A DNA stretch of 64,000 nt from Pseudomonas fluorescens (lineage in GTDB: Bacteria > Pseudomonadota > Gammaproteobacteria > Pseudomonadales > Pseudomonadaceae). Both the position numbers and the translations under genes were made by a program. The notes under the pieces are model-generated. The model had not been told where the DNA came from, did not search any database, and saw only the letters and a list, made by a program, of their open reading frames with translations. Below are positions 16,746-27,400 of the stretch, piece by piece. Position 1 is the first letter of the stretch. Each line of letters opens with the position of its first letter. The DNA lies in the NCBI RefSeq assembly GCF_902497995.1, contig NZ_CABVII010000007.1, positions 62,001 to 126,000 on the forward strand. The letters run 5' to 3'.

Positions 16746-18968
16746 ATGCGCATAGGGATGATGGCGCTGGCGCTGGGTCTGCTGACCCTGCGTTTTTTAC
16801 CGGTACTACCGCCGGTCTGGTTTTGGCTGTCGTTGCCGGTAGCGGCTTTGATGTTGCTGCCGTTTCGGACGTATCCATTGGCCTTTTTCCTGTTCGGCTT
16901 CAGTTGGGCATGTGCGAATGCGCAGTGGGCCCTGGATGATCGCCTGCCCATCAATCTGGATGGCGAAACCCGTTGGGTGGAAGGGCGGGTGGTGGGATTG
17001 CCCCAGAACGGAGAGGCGGTGGTGCGTTTCGAATTGGCGGACGCCCGCTCGCGACGCGAGACTGTCCCGCCATTGTTGCGCCTGGCCTGGTACGGCGGGC
17101 CCCCGGTCAACAGCGGCGAACACTGGCGACTGGCGGTGAAATTCAAACGTCCTGCCGGGCTGCTCAATCCCCATTCCTTCGATTACGACGCCTGGCTGCT
17201 GGCACAACGCATCGGCGCCACCGGGACGGTCAAGGATGGCGTGCGCCTGAAGGAAGCCCGATGGGCCTGGCGCGACGGCATCCGCCAACGCTTGCAGGCC
17301 GTGGATGCCCAAGGTCGAACGGGGGCGCTGACGGCCTTGGTGCTGGGGGATGGCGCCGGGCTCAGCCGCGCGGATTGGCAGGTGTTGCAAGACACCGGCA
17401 CTGTGCATTTGCTGGTGATTTCCGGGCAGCACATCGGCTTGCTGGCGGGGCTGGTGTACCTGCTGATCGCCGGCCTGGCCCGTTATGGCCTGTGGCCAAG
17501 CCGTTGGCCCTGGCTGCCATGGGCCTGCGGGCTGGCCTTTGGCGCAGCGCTCGGTTATGGGTTGCTGGCCGGCTTCGACGTGCCCGTGCGGCGCGCCTGC
17601 GTGATGATCGGCCTGGTGCTATTGTGGCGGCTGCGCTTTCGTCACCTCGGTGCCTGGTGGCCATTGTTGCTGGCGCTCAACGGCGTTCTGCTGCTGGACC
17701 CGCTGGCGAGTCTGCAACCGGGGTTCTGGCTGTCTTTTGCGGCGGTCGCCGTGTTGATTTTCATTTTCGGCGGCCGCCTGGGTCCCTGGCGCTGGTGGCA
17801 ATCCTGGACCCGCGCCCAGTGGCTGATCGCGATCGGTCTGGGCCCGATATTGCTGCTACTGGGGTTGCCGATCAGTCTCAGCGGGCCGCTGGTCAATCTG
17901 CTGGCCGTGCCCTGGATCAGTCTGGTGGTGCTGCCGCCAGCCTTGCTGGGGACACTGCTGTTGCCCGTTCCTTATGTCGGCGAAGGCTTGCTGTGGGTGG
18001 CGGGTGGCTTGATCGATCTATTGTTCAAGGGGCTTGCACTGATGGCCGGGCGTTTCCCCGCGTGGGTACCGGCGGCGGTGCCGGTGTGGATAGGGGGCTT
18101 GGGCGCACTGGGTGCCTTGCTGCTGTTAATGCCTCGAGGCGTGCCCATTCGCCTGCTGGGTTGGCCGCTGCTGCTGTTGCTGGTATTTCCACCCCGGCAA
18201 CTGCTGCCGCAGGGCACGGCCGAAATCTGGCAACTGGACGTCGGCCAGGGGCTGGCCATCCTGGTGCGCACCCGTCATCACACGCTGTTGTATGACGCCG
18301 GGCCACGTTTCGGTGATAACGACCTCGGTGAGCGCGTGGTGCTGCCGACGCTGCGCAAGCTGGGCGTGAATGCTGTCGACCTGATGCTGATCAGCCACGC
18401 CCATGCCGATCACGCCGGCGGGGCGCAGGCTGTCGCCAAAGGGTTGCCGGTGATGCGCGTACTCAGTGGCGAACCCCTGGAGTTGCCCGCCGTGCTGCAA
18501 GCCGAGGCCTGCGAGAGCGGCCGGCAATGGACCTGGGACGGTGTGCAGTTCGCGCTCTGGCAATGGGCAGCAGCCCGCGAAAGCAATCCAAAATCCTGCG
18601 TGTTGCAGATCGAAGCCAACGGCGAGCGGCTGCTGCTGACCGGTGACATCGACACCGCGGCCGAGCGAGCCTTGCTCGACAGTCCCCTGGCGGTGACCAC
18701 CGATTGGTTGCAGGCGCCGCATCATGGCAGTCGCAGTTCATCTTCGCCGGCGCTGCTTGCCGCGTTGCAACCCGCGGCGGCGCTGATCTCCCGTGGCCAG
18801 GGCAATGCCTTCGGCCATCCCCATCCCACGGTAATAGCGCGCTATAAACAGCGTGGCATGGCGATCCATGACAGCGCCGAACAAGGTGCCATCCGTCTGC
18901 AACTGGGGCAATTCAAGCCGGCGTGGGCAGTGCGCCAGGAACGGCGTTTCTGGCGACCTGCACCCTGA
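16746..18968 (+). CDS. comEC: DNA internalisation competence protein ComEC/Rec2
   Basis: A 740-residue polytopic inner-membrane protein that forms the channel for single-stranded DNA uptake in transformation. It has an N-terminal DUF4131-like soluble loop, the central Competence domain with LLVISGQHIGLLAGLVYLL and the DVPVRRACVMIG segment, and a C-terminal metallo-beta-lactamase-like domain with the metal motif ISHAHADHAGG and later LQAPHHGSRSSSS, thought to degrade the non-transported strand. The ATG at 16746 has AAGGA about eight bases upstream; an ATG at 16713 is the alternative. Whether this strain is naturally transformable is unknown. Confidence 0.95.
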   Translation: MRIGMMALALGLLTLRFLPVLPPVWFWLSLPVAALMLLPFRTYPLAFFLFGFSWACANAQWALDDRLPINLDGETRWVEGRVVGLPQNGEAVVRFELADARSRRETVPPLLRLAWYGGPPVNSGEHWRLAVKFKRPAGLLNPHSFDYDAWLLAQRIGATGTVKDGVRLKEARWAWRDGIRQRLQAVDAQGRTGALTALVLGDGAGLSRADWQVLQDTGTVHLLVISGQHIGLLAGLVYLLIAGLARYGLWPSRWPWLPWACGLAFGAALGYGLLAGFDVPVRRACVMIGLVLLWRLRFRHLGAWWPLLLALNGVLLLDPLASLQPGFWLSFAAVAVLIFIFGGRLGPWRWWQSWTRAQWLIAIGLGPILLLLGLPISLSGPLVNLLAVPWISLVVLPPALLGTLLLPVPYVGEGLLWVAGGLIDLLFKGLALMAGRFPAWVPAAVPVWIGGLGALGALLLLMPRGVPIRLLGWPLLLLLVFPPRQLLPQGTAEIWQLDVGQGLAILVRTRHHTLLYDAGPRFGDNDLGERVVLPTLRKLGVNAVDLMLISHAHADHAGGAQAVAKGLPVMRVLSGEPLELPAVLQAEACESGRQWTWDGVQFALWQWAAARESNPKSCVLQIEANGERLLLTGDIDTAAERALLDSPLAVTTDWLQAPHHGSRSSSSPALLAALQPAAALISRGQGNAFGHPHPTVIARYKQRGMAIHDSAEQGAIRLQLGQFKPAWAVRQERRFWRPAP

Positions 18969-19066
18969 TCGCGAGCTAACGAAGCCCGACCGGATGCGAC
19001 ATCCCGGTCTTCGGTGCGCCCACCCCCTATGGTAGAGTGGCGCACTTTTTCGAGGGGACTGTCACT

Positions 19067-19705
19067 GTGTGGGAATTGGTCAAATCCGGCGGATGGATGA
19101 TGCTGCCGATCATCCTGAGTTCCATCGCGGCCATGGCGATCGTCGCCGAGCGTCTCTGGACCCTGCGCGCCAGCCGCGTGACCCCGGAGCACTTGCTCGG
19201 GCAGGTCTGGGTCTGGATCAAGGACAAGCAACTCAATAAAGATAAGCTCAAGCAGCTGCGCGCCAATTCGCCGTTGGGTGAGATCCTGGCGGCAGGCCTG
19301 GCCAACTCCAGGCATGGTCGCGAGATCATGAAAGAGTGCATCGAAGAGGCTGCCGCGCGGGTCATTCACGAACTCGAGCGCTACATCAACGCCCTGGGCA
19401 CCATCGCCGCCATGGCCCCGTTGCTGGGCTTGCTCGGCACCGTGCTGGGCATGATCGATATTTTCAGTGCGTTCATGGGCACGGGCATGACCACCAACGC
19501 CTCGGTGCTGGCCGGTGGTATCTCCAAAGCCCTGATCACCACGGCTGCGGGTCTGATGGTCGGTATCCCGGCAGTATTCTTCCACCGCTTCCTGCAACGC
19601 CGGATCGACGAACTGGTGGTGGGCATGGAGCAGGAAGCGATCAAGCTGGTCGAAGTCGTACAGGGCGACCGTGACGTGGACCTGTCCGAGGGCAAAAAAG
19701 CGTGA
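19067..19705 (+). CDS. exbB: ExbB/TolQ-type proton channel protein
   Basis: A 212-residue MotA/TolQ/ExbB proton-channel subunit with a first helix near residues 12-30 and the conserved pair of helices GTIAAMAPLLGLLGTVLGMIDIF and GISKALITTAAGLMVGIPAVFFHRF. It uses the proton gradient with the ExbD partner to energise an outer-membrane or envelope process; here it sits at the head of an lpxK operon as in other pseudomonads, not with tonB. The start is a GTG at 19067 (WELVKSGGW) with GAGGGG about ten bases upstream. It overlaps exbD by four bases. Confidence 0.93.
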   Translation: MWELVKSGGWMMLPIILSSIAAMAIVAERLWTLRASRVTPEHLLGQVWVWIKDKQLNKDKLKQLRANSPLGEILAAGLANSRHGREIMKECIEEAAARVIHELERYINALGTIAAMAPLLGLLGTVLGMIDIFSAFMGTGMTTNASVLAGGISKALITTAAGLMVGIPAVFFHRFLQRRIDELVVGMEQEAIKLVEVVQGDRDVDLSEGKKA

Positions 19706-20133
19706 AATTCCGCCGCAAGCAACGGGAGAATGTGGACATCAACCTCGCGTCGCTGATCGACGTGGTGTTTATCCTGCTGCTGTTTTTCGTGGTGACCACC
19801 ACGTTCACCCGTGAAACCCAGTTGCGCGTCGATCTGCCGGAAGCGGTCAGCGGCGCGCCCGCCGACGACCAGCAGACCAGGCACCTGGACGTCGCAATCA
19901 GTGCCGAGGGTGTGTTCTCGGTGAACAACCAGATCCTGCCGAAGAACGATCTGGCCACTTTGATGGACGCGCTGCAGAAAGAATCCAGCGGTGACACCAA
20001 CCTGCCGCTGTCCATCAGCGCCGACGGCAAGACCCAGCACCAGGCGGTCATCACCGCCATGGACGCCGCCGGCAAACTCGGCTTCAGTCACCTGCGCATG
20101 ACCACTGTCGAGGCGGCGCCGCCCGCGCCCTGA
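19702..20133 (+). CDS. exbD: ExbD/TolR biopolymer transport protein
   Basis: A 143-residue protein with one N-terminal helix and a periplasmic domain. The helix carries the conserved aspartate of the proton path in [17 protein letters not shown]. It starts with GTG overlapping the exbB stop (GTGA), and its own stop shares a base with the lpxK start. Partner of the preceding ExbB-like protein; which envelope process they energise is not known from sequence. Confidence 0.93.
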   Translation: MKFRRKQRENVDINLASLIDVVFILLLFFVVTTTFTRETQLRVDLPEAVSGAPADDQQTRHLDVAISAEGVFSVNNQILPKNDLATLMDALQKESSGDTNLPLSISADGKTQHQAVITAMDAAGKLGFSHLRMTTVEAAPPAP

Positions 20134-21143
20134 TGGCCATGTCCGATCGCTTGCTTGCCGCGTGGTACGAAGGTCATCCGGCCCTGAAGCTGTTGCAGCC
20201 GCTGGAGTGGTTGTATCGGCGCGTGGTCATGAACAAGCGCAAGCGCTTTCTGGCGGGTGAGGGCGAGATCTACCAGCCGCCGGTGCCGTTGATCGTGGTC
20301 GGTAACATCACCGTCGGCGGAACCGGCAAGACGCCCTTGATTCTGTGGATGATCCAGCACTGCCAGCGCAGCGGGTTGCGGGTCGGCGTGGTCAGCCGCG
20401 GTTACGGCGCCAAACCACCGCACCTGCCGTGGCGGGTCGCAGCCGAGCAGGGCGCCGACATCGCCGGGGATGAGCCTTTGTTGATCGTCCAGCGCACCGG
20501 CGTGCCGTTGATGATCGACCCGGACCGCAGCCGCGCGGTCAAAGCCTTGTTGGCGAGTGAGCCGCTGGACCTGATCCTGTCCGACGACGGCATGCAGCAT
20601 TATCGCCTGGCCCGCGACCTGGAACTGGTGCTGATCGACGCCGCCCGAGGCCTGGGAAATAAACGCTGCTTGCCGGCCGGGCCGTTGCGCGAGCCAGTCG
20701 AGCGCCTGCAAAGCGTCGACGCGGTGCTCTACAACGGCGCCACGGACGACCGCGACGACGGTTTTGCCTTCCAGCTACGGCCTACCGCACTGGTCAACCT
20801 GCACAGCGGCGAACGGCGTCCCCTCGACCACTTTGCCGCCGGCCAGGCCGTGCATGCGGTGGCCGGGATCGGCAATCCGCAGCGTTTCTTCACGACCCTC
20901 GAAACGCTACACTGGCAGCCCGTGCCCCATGCGTTTGCCGACCACGCCGAATACAGCGTCCAGGCCTTGAATTTCACTCCGTCATTGCCGTTGGTGATGA
21001 CCGAAAAGGACGCGGTGAAGTGCCGTGCCTTCGCCGCCGCCGATTGGTGGTACCTGGCGGTCGATGCTGCGCCATCGCCGGCCTTCGTGGCCTGGTTCGA
21101 TACGCAGCTGATGCGCCTGTTGCCGGCTCGTCTTTTGCCTTAA
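20133..21143 (+). CDS. lpxK: Tetraacyldisaccharide 4'-kinase
   Basis: Phosphorylates the 4' position of the lipid A disaccharide precursor at the inner membrane, giving lipid IVA. The 336-residue protein has the N-terminal [24 protein letters not shown] amphipathic region and the P-loop [12 protein letters not shown] (GGTGKT at 62-67). Later [13 protein letters not shown] is a family motif. The ATG at 20133 overlaps the exbD stop; ATG 20139 is an alternative. It forms one translationally coupled run with exbBD and the following genes. Confidence 0.96.
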   Translation: MAMSDRLLAAWYEGHPALKLLQPLEWLYRRVVMNKRKRFLAGEGEIYQPPVPLIVVGNITVGGTGKTPLILWMIQHCQRSGLRVGVVSRGYGAKPPHLPWRVAAEQGADIAGDEPLLIVQRTGVPLMIDPDRSRAVKALLASEPLDLILSDDGMQHYRLARDLELVLIDAARGLGNKRCLPAGPLREPVERLQSVDAVLYNGATDDRDDGFAFQLRPTALVNLHSGERRPLDHFAAGQAVHAVAGIGNPQRFFTTLETLHWQPVPHAFADHAEYSVQALNFTPSLPLVMTEKDAVKCRAFAAADWWYLAVDAAPSPAFVAWFDTQLMRLLPARLLP

Positions 21144-21167
21144 TCCGTTTTTATCCAGGGAATGCTC

Positions 21168-21353
21168 ATGGACACCAAATTGCTCGATATCCTCGCTTGC
21201 CCGGTCTGCAAAGGCCCGCTCAAACTCAGCGCCGACAAGACCGAGCTGATCAGCAAAGGCGCGGGTCTGGCGTACCCGATTCGTGACGGCATCCCGGTGA
21301 TGCTCGAAACCGAAGCTCGCACCCTGACCACCGACGAGCGCCTGGATAAATGA
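21168..21353 (+). CDS. Trm112 family protein (YcaR-like)
   Basis: A 61-residue protein of the Trm112/YcaR family between lpxK and kdsB, as in most gammaproteobacteria. It has a CPVC knuckle in [14 protein letters not shown] and the [11 protein letters not shown] tail. Members act as small zinc-binding or structural partners of methyltransferases; the second CxxC is missing here, as in other bacterial versions. The ATG at 21168 (MDTKLLDIL) is preferred over one six bases earlier. The stop overlaps the kdsB start by four bases. Confidence 0.93.
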   Translation: MDTKLLDILACPVCKGPLKLSADKTELISKGAGLAYPIRDGIPVMLETEARTLTTDERLDK

Positions 21354-22114
21354 CCACAGCCTTTACCGTTGTCATCCCGTCGCGTTACGCCTCCACCCGT
21401 TTGCCGGGCAAACCGCTGCTGCTGATCGCCGGCAAGCCGATGATCCAGCACGTCTGGGAACAGGCCAGCAAGAGCAGTGCCGAGCGCGTGGTGGTCGCCA
21501 CTGACGACGCGCGCATTGTCGAGGCTTGCAAGGGCTTTGGCGCCGAGGTGGTGTTGACCCGTGAAGACCACAATTCCGGCACCGATCGTCTGGCCGAAGT
21601 CGCCGCGAAACTGGGCCTGGCGCCCGACGCGATCGTGGTCAACGTCCAGGGTGACGAACCGCTGATCCCGCCGAGCGTGATCGATCAGGTCGCCGCCAAC
21701 CTGGCCGCCCACACCGAAGCGCGCATGGCCACCCTGGCCGAGCCGATCGAAGACGTGGAAACCCTGTTCAACCCTAACGTGGTCAAGGTCGTCAGCGATC
21801 TCAACGGCCTGGCGCTGACCTTCAGTCGTGCCACGTTGCCATGGGCCCGTGATGCCTTCGCCACCAGCCGCGAGCAACTGCCGGAAGGCGTGCCGTATCG
21901 CCGCCACATCGGCATCTATGCCTACCGCGCCGGTTTCCTGCATGACTTCGTCAGCTGGGGCCCGTGCTGGCTGGAAAACACTGAATCCCTGGAACAGCTG
22001 CGGGCCCTGTGGCACGGCGTGCGGATCCACGTCGCCGACGCACTGATCGCACCGCCCACCGGTGTCGACACCGTCGAAGACCTCGAGCGCGTTCGTCGCC
22101 TGCTGGAGGCCTGA
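21350..22114 (+). CDS. kdsB: 3-deoxy-manno-octulosonate cytidylyltransferase
   Basis: Activates Kdo with CTP to CMP-Kdo for addition to lipid A. The 254-residue protein opens with [19 protein letters not shown], the nucleotide-binding loop of the family, and carries [11 protein letters not shown] and [13 protein letters not shown]. It overlaps the genes on both sides by one to four bases, which argues for coupled translation. Confidence 0.97.
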   Translation: MTTAFTVVIPSRYASTRLPGKPLLLIAGKPMIQHVWEQASKSSAERVVVATDDARIVEACKGFGAEVVLTREDHNSGTDRLAEVAAKLGLAPDAIVVNVQGDEPLIPPSVIDQVAANLAAHTEARMATLAEPIEDVETLFNPNVVKVVSDLNGLALTFSRATLPWARDAFATSREQLPEGVPYRRHIGIYAYRAGFLHDFVSWGPCWLENTESLEQLRALWHGVRIHVADALIAPPTGVDTVEDLERVRRLLEA

Positions 22115-22578
22115 TGCGGGTTTTGTTCGTGTGCCTGGGCAATATCTGTCGTTCTCCCACGGCGGAAGGGGTGCTGCGGCATAAACTGCGCGAAGCGGGG
22201 CTGGCCGATCACATCGAAGTCGCCTCCGCGGGCACCGGCGACTGGCACGTCGGCAAGGCCCCGGACAGGCGCAGCCAGGCTGCGGCCAAGCTGCGCGGCT
22301 ACGACCTGTCCGCCCAGCGAGCCCAGCAAGTGAGCCGTGCCGATTTCGCCAGCTACGACCTGATCCTGGCGATGGACCACAGCAACCTGCGCAATCTCGA
22401 GGCCCTGCAACCGGCCAAGGGCAAGGCCGAGCTGGACCTGTTCCTGCGTCGTTACCAGTCGCCAGTCGATGAAGTGCCGGACCCTTACTACGACGGTGAC
22501 CAGGGCTTCGAACAGGTGCTGGACCTGATCGAAGCCGCGACCGACAGGCTGGTGATCGAATTGAAGGGGCGGTTATGA
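22114..22578 (+). CDS. Low molecular weight protein tyrosine phosphatase
   Basis: A 154-residue phosphatase with the P-loop VCLGNICRSPTAEG (C-x5-R-S) at residues 6-19 and the general-acid motif DPYYDG near residue 125. Such enzymes often counter tyrosine kinases in exopolysaccharide control, but here the gene is embedded in the lpxK-kdsB-murB run, so a housekeeping envelope role is plausible. The ATG at 22114 shares one base with the kdsB stop; a longer upstream frame within kdsB is a shadow. Confidence 0.95.
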   Translation: MRVLFVCLGNICRSPTAEGVLRHKLREAGLADHIEVASAGTGDWHVGKAPDRRSQAAAKLRGYDLSAQRAQQVSRADFASYDLILAMDHSNLRNLEALQPAKGKAELDLFLRRYQSPVDEVPDPYYDGDQGFEQVLDLIEAATDRLVIELKGRL

Positions 22579-23594
22579 GTCTGCAGGTACTGCCCGAGGT
22601 ATCGCTCAAACCCTTCAACACCTTCGGGGTGGACGTTCAGGCCCGGTTGTTCGCCGAGGCCCACAGCGACGCCGACGTGCGCGAAGCCTTGGCCTATGCG
22701 GCGGAGCATGCGGTGCCATTGCTGGTGATCGGCGGCGGCAGCAACCTGCTGCTGACCGCCGATATCCAGGCGTTGGTGCTGCGCATGGCCACGCGCGGGA
22801 TTCGCCTCCTGAGCGACGATGGCAGCAAGGTCGTGATCGAGGCCGAGGCTGGCGAACCTTGGCATCCGTTCGTGCAGCACACCCTGGCCCAAGGGTTGTC
22901 GGGGCTGGAGAACCTCAGCCTGATTCCCGGCACCGTCGGTGCGGCACCGATGCAAAACATCGGCGCCTACGGCGTGGAAATCAAGGACGTGTTCGCCGGC
23001 CTGACCGCGCTGGATCGCCACACCGGTGAACTGCGGGACTTCACACTGGCCGAATGCAATTTCGCGTACCGCGACAGCCTGTTCAAGCAGGAGCCGGGGC
23101 GTTGGTTGATCCTGCGGGTTCGTTTCCTCCTGGACCGCGCCGCACACCTGCATCTGGAATACGGCCCGGTGCGTCAGCGCCTGACCGAGCAGGGCATCGA
23201 TCACCCGACCGCTACCGATGTCAGCCAGGCGATTTGCAGCATTCGCAACGAAAAGCTTCCGGACCCGGCGGTGCTCGGCAATGCCGGCAGCTTCTTCAAG
23301 AACCCCTTGGTGCCCGCCGCACTGGTGGCGCAGTTGAAGGGTGAATTCCCGGACCTGGTGGCCTACGCGCAACCCGACGGGCAAATGAAGCTGGCGGCGG
23401 GTTGGCTGATCGAGCGTGCGGGATGGAAAGGTTTCCGCGATGCCGACGCCGGTGTGCACAAATTGCAGGCGCTGGTGCTGGTCAACTACGGCAACGCAAC
23501 CGGCCTGCAACTGCTGCATCTGGCGCAGCGCATTCAGAAAGACATTTCCGAACGTTTCCATGTCGACCTGGAAATGGAGCCTAATCGTTATTGA
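22575..23594 (+). CDS. murB: UDP-N-acetylenolpyruvoylglucosamine reductase
   Basis: FAD enzyme that reduces enolpyruvyl-UDP-GlcNAc with NADPH to UDP-MurNAc in peptidoglycan synthesis. The 339-residue protein is the long type I form. FAD-binding elements are PLLVIGGGSNLL and LSLIPGTVGAAPMQNIGAYG, the active-site serine region is LGNAGSFFKNP, and the catalytic glutamate lies near the C-terminal EMEPNRY. It overlaps the phosphatase gene by four bases and ends the coupled run. Confidence 0.97.
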   Translation: MSLQVLPEVSLKPFNTFGVDVQARLFAEAHSDADVREALAYAAEHAVPLLVIGGGSNLLLTADIQALVLRMATRGIRLLSDDGSKVVIEAEAGEPWHPFVQHTLAQGLSGLENLSLIPGTVGAAPMQNIGAYGVEIKDVFAGLTALDRHTGELRDFTLAECNFAYRDSLFKQEPGRWLILRVRFLLDRAAHLHLEYGPVRQRLTEQGIDHPTATDVSQAICSIRNEKLPDPAVLGNAGSFFKNPLVPAALVAQLKGEFPDLVAYAQPDGQMKLAAGWLIERAGWKGFRDADAGVHKLQALVLVNYGNATGLQLLHLAQRIQKDISERFHVDLEMEPNRY

Positions 23595-23693
23595 AGCGTG
23601 GTTTTGCAACCGGCCAGCAAGACCGATGCGCTGACGTTCGACGGGAAAGAACGGTATCGAGCTGAAGCAGAAGAGGCCGTTGCAGGAGGACGT

Positions 23694-24284
23694 ATGAGCG
23701 AACCCATCGGCGTGATCGTGCTGGCGGCGGGGCAGGGCAACCGTTTCCGAGAGGTGGCGGGTGCCGGGAAGGACAAGTTGTTGGCGGACTGTGCCGGGCG
23801 GGATGGCGCTGTTCATTCGGTGATCGAACAGGTGCTGGTCAATTTACCGGCTAGTCTCGAGAAGCGTGTCCTGGTGACGACCGCAGACCGCCCGCAAGTG
23901 ATTCGCATGGCCCAGGCTTATGGTTGTGAGGTTGTGCTGATCGAGTCCACCGGCATGGGTGACAGCATTGCGGCCGGGGTGGCGGCGTGTCCGCAGCTTG
24001 GTGGCTGGCTGATTGTATTGGGGGATATGCCGTTTGTCCTGCCGTCGAGCATCGAACGGGTGCTGAGCGGGATGGCCGATGAGGCTGTCAGTGTGCCGGT
24101 GCAGGACGGTGAGTACGGGCATCCGGTGGGGTTTGGGCGAACGTTCGGGCCGGGGTTGATGGCGTTATCGGGTGATCATGGGGCCAAGCCGTTGCTTGCG
24201 CAGGCGCGGATGGTTGAGGTGGCGGTGGATGATCCCGGGGTGTTGTGGGATGTGGATGTGCCTGCTGCATTAGTATTTACCTGA
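23694..24284 (+). CDS. NTP transferase domain protein (MobA/MocA-like)
   Basis: A 196-residue MobA-like nucleotidyltransferase. The N-terminal loop GVIVLAAGQGNRFREVAGAGKDKLL is the nucleotide-binding motif, VLGDMPFV holds the metal-binding aspartate, and GHPVGFGR follows. It resembles molybdenum cofactor cytidylyl/guanylyltransferases (MocA/MobA), so a role in cofactor maturation is likely but the nucleotide is uncertain. The ATG at 23694 has AGGAGGA upstream. The last 200 bases are unusually G-rich on the coding strand. A REP pair follows immediately. Confidence 0.82.
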   Translation: MSEPIGVIVLAAGQGNRFREVAGAGKDKLLADCAGRDGAVHSVIEQVLVNLPASLEKRVLVTTADRPQVIRMAQAYGCEVVLIESTGMGDSIAAGVAACPQLGGWLIVLGDMPFVLPSSIERVLSGMADEAVSVPVQDGEYGHPVGFGRTFGPGLMALSGDHGAKPLLAQARMVEVAVDDPGVLWDVDVPAALVFT

Positions 24285-24292
24285 CAGACCGT

Positions 24293-24383
24293 CTTCGCGG
24301 GCAAGCCTCGCTCCTACAGGTTCGTGTCGTTCACCCATCATGCGAACGCCTGGGTCCTGTAGGAGCGAGGCTTGCCCGCGAAG
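24293..24383. repeat. REP pair (inverted)
   Basis: Left arm CTTCGCGGGCAAGCCTCGCT and right arm its complement, separated by about 37 bases, between the convergent nucleotidyltransferase gene and rne. Confidence 0.9.
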
Positions 24384-24419
24384 AACGATAACGCGGTTTA
24401 CCTATTTAAACGCCGACAT

Positions 24420-24459
24420 AAAAAAAGCCCCGCCCGGGATCACCAGGCGGGGCTTTTTA
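24420..24459 (-). terminator. Rho-independent terminator of rne
   Basis: On the minus strand AAAAAGCCCCGCC, loop, GGCGGGGC then a T run. It lies 14 bases after the rne stop. Confidence 0.92.
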
Positions 24460-24472
24460 ATGGCCGATGGAA

Positions 24473-27400
24473 TCAGACGAGAGGTTTAGGCTCGTGCTCT
24501 TTTTCCAGGGCTTGCTCGCGTTGCTCTACCGCTTCCTGAACGGAGCGCGGCGCTTCGTCGATCGCGGAGTCAACCGGCTCGGCGGCGACTTCAGCAGCCG
24601 GGGCAGGAGCCGCCTCGACCACATCAGCAACAACCGGTGCGGCCTCGACCACAGCCGGTGCAGCAGCGGCAGCCAGTTCGGCTTCCTTCTGCAGACGTTC
24701 GGCTTCACGCTTGCGACGACGCACTTCACGTGGGTCGTTCGGCGCACGGCCGCTTGGCGTCAGGGCGCTGACCGGGGCAGCTTCAACTACCGGTGCAACC
24801 GCTTCAGCGACAACCGGCGCTTCAACCGCCGGAGCAGGTTCGGCAGCAGCCACGACGGGCTCGGAAACCATGGCTTGCGTCGTCTCGCTCTCAGCGACTG
24901 GCGCTGGAGCTGGCGTTTCGACAACAGCTGCCTCGGCAACCCAGTTGAACGCTGTTTGCTCTTCGCGAACTTCACGAACCGTTTCGGTCACTGTTTCAGC
25001 GACGGTTTCAACGGCTGGCTCTGCAATCACGGCAGGGGCTTGAGCAACGAAGGCTGGTTCAGCGGCAGCTTCGACTTCAGGCTGTGCTTCTTGAACCGGT
25101 GCCACTTCGATTTCCGGCGCGGAAGTCGCTTCCACAGGCGTGGTCGCTTCAATGACTGGCGCTTCTACTGGAGCGGTTTCCAGTGTGGCGGCAGTGGCGC
25201 GTTCGGCTTGCTCGTTGGCTTGGGCCTCGGCTGGCGCGCTGATCACGCTGCTGGCAACGGCTGCGGTAACCGCCAGGCCGGCGGCCAGATCGGCAGCGCT
25301 TGGCGCTTCGCGGGTTTCGCTGGCTTCGCCTTCGGCGGACTCGGATTCTTCCGAACCTTCGATCACGTTGCCATTGGCATCGCGTTGACGCTCGCGCCGG
25401 TTGCTGCGACGACGCTGGCCACGGGAGCGGCGGCGCGGACGATCGCCTTCGGCGCCTTCCTGACCGTCTTCCTGCAGTTGCTCTTCGTTGCCGGTCAGTT
25501 CTTCTTCGGCCACGGCAGCAGCGGCTTGCTCTGCACGCGGTTGACGTTCTTCACGCGGTGGGCGTGGAGCACGTTCTTCGCGTGGCTGGCGTGCCGGGCG
25601 CTCTTCGGCGGTAGCAGTAGCGGCAGCGGCAACAGCAACGGCCGGGGGGGTGGCATCCAGCGGTTCACGCAGTTCACGAACCCGTTCTTCACGCTCGCCA
25701 CGGGGCTTGCGATCTTCGCGAGGAACACGTGGTGCACGTTCTTCACGGGGGGCGCGCGGCGCACGTTCTTCACGTGGAGCGCGTTCTTCGCGAGCGACGA
25801 CGACCGGGGTCTCTTCACGGGCTTCGCGTGGTTGACGCTCTTCGCGTGGCTCACGGGGTGCGCGCTCTTCACGCGGTGCACGTTCCTCACGAGGCTTGCG
25901 TTCTTCGTCGCGGCGACCGTTACGGTTGCGGCTTTGCTGACGACCGCTGCGACGCTCTTCGTTGCGGGCTGGACGCTCGGTGGTCGCTGGCTTTTCAACC
26001 ACAACCGGAGCGGCCGGCTCTTCCTTGGAAGCGAACAGGCTGACCAACGATTTCACCAGGCCTTTGAACAGGCTTGGCTCTGGCACGGCGGCCGGTGCGG
26101 CAACCGGGGCGGCAGCGACGACTTCGGCCGGAACCGGAGCGTTGGCGCGGACCGGAGCTGTCTTGACCGCGGCTTCCTGGCGAACCAGGGTGCGGGTCGC
26201 CGCGGCAGGCTGGACTTCTTCGACTTCGGCGGCGGCAGCCGCGATTTCGTAGCTGGACTGGCCGACTGCGGCTTCCGGGCTGTCATCGCGCAGACGCTGA
26301 ACTTCGAAATGCGGCGTTTCGAGGTGGTCGTTCGGCAGAATGACGATGCGGGCACGGGTGCGCAGTTCGATCTTGGTGATCGAGTTGCGTTTTTCATTGA
26401 GCAGGAACGCAGCCACCGGGATCGGCACTTGAGCGCGAACTTCGGCAGTACGGTCTTTCAGGGCTTCTTCTTCGATCAGGCGCAGGATCGCCAGCGACAG
26501 CGATTCGACGTCACGGATGATGCCGGTGCCGTTGCAACGCGGGCAAACGATGCCGCTGCTTTCGCCCAGGGATGGACGCAGGCGCTGACGGGACATTTCC
26601 AGCAGGCCGAAGCGCGAGATGCGACCGACTTGCACGCGAGCGCGGTCGGCTTCCAGGCATTCGCGGACTTTCTCTTCCACGGCGCGCTGGTTCTTGGCAG
26701 GGGTCATGTCGATGAAGTCGATGACGATCAGGCCGCCGATGTCGCGCAGGCGCAACTGACGGGCGATTTCTTCGGCGGCTTCAAGGTTGGTCTGCAGGGC
26801 GGTTTCTTCGATGTCGCTGCCTTTGGTGGCGCGCGCCGAGTTGATGTCGATGGACACCAGGGCTTCGGTCGGATCGATCACGATGGAGCCGCCGGAAGGC
26901 AGTTCGACGACGCGCTGGAAGGCGGTCTCGATCTGGCTTTCGATCTGGAAACGGTTGAACAGCGGAACGCTGTCTTCGTACAGCTTGATCTTGCTGGCGT
27001 ACTGCGGCATCACCTGGCGGATGAAGGTCAGGGCTTCGTCCTGGGCTTCAACGCTGTCGATCAGCACTTCGCCGATGTCCTGGCGCAGGTAGTCGCGGAT
27101 GGCGCGGATGATTACGTTGCTTTCCTGGTAGATCAGGAAAGGCGCGGAACGATCCAGCGACGCTTCCTTGATGGCGGTCCAGAGTTGCAGCAGGTAATCG
27201 AGGTCCCACTGCATTTCTTCGCTGCTGCGGCCAAGGCCGGCAGTGCGCACGATCAGACCCATGTCAGCCGGGGCAATCAGGCCGTTCAGGGCTTCACGCA
27301 GTTCGTTGCGTTCTTCACCTTCGATGCGACGGGAGATACCGCCGGCACGCGGGTTGTTCGGCATCAGCACCAGGTAGCGACCGGCCAGGCTGATGAAGGT

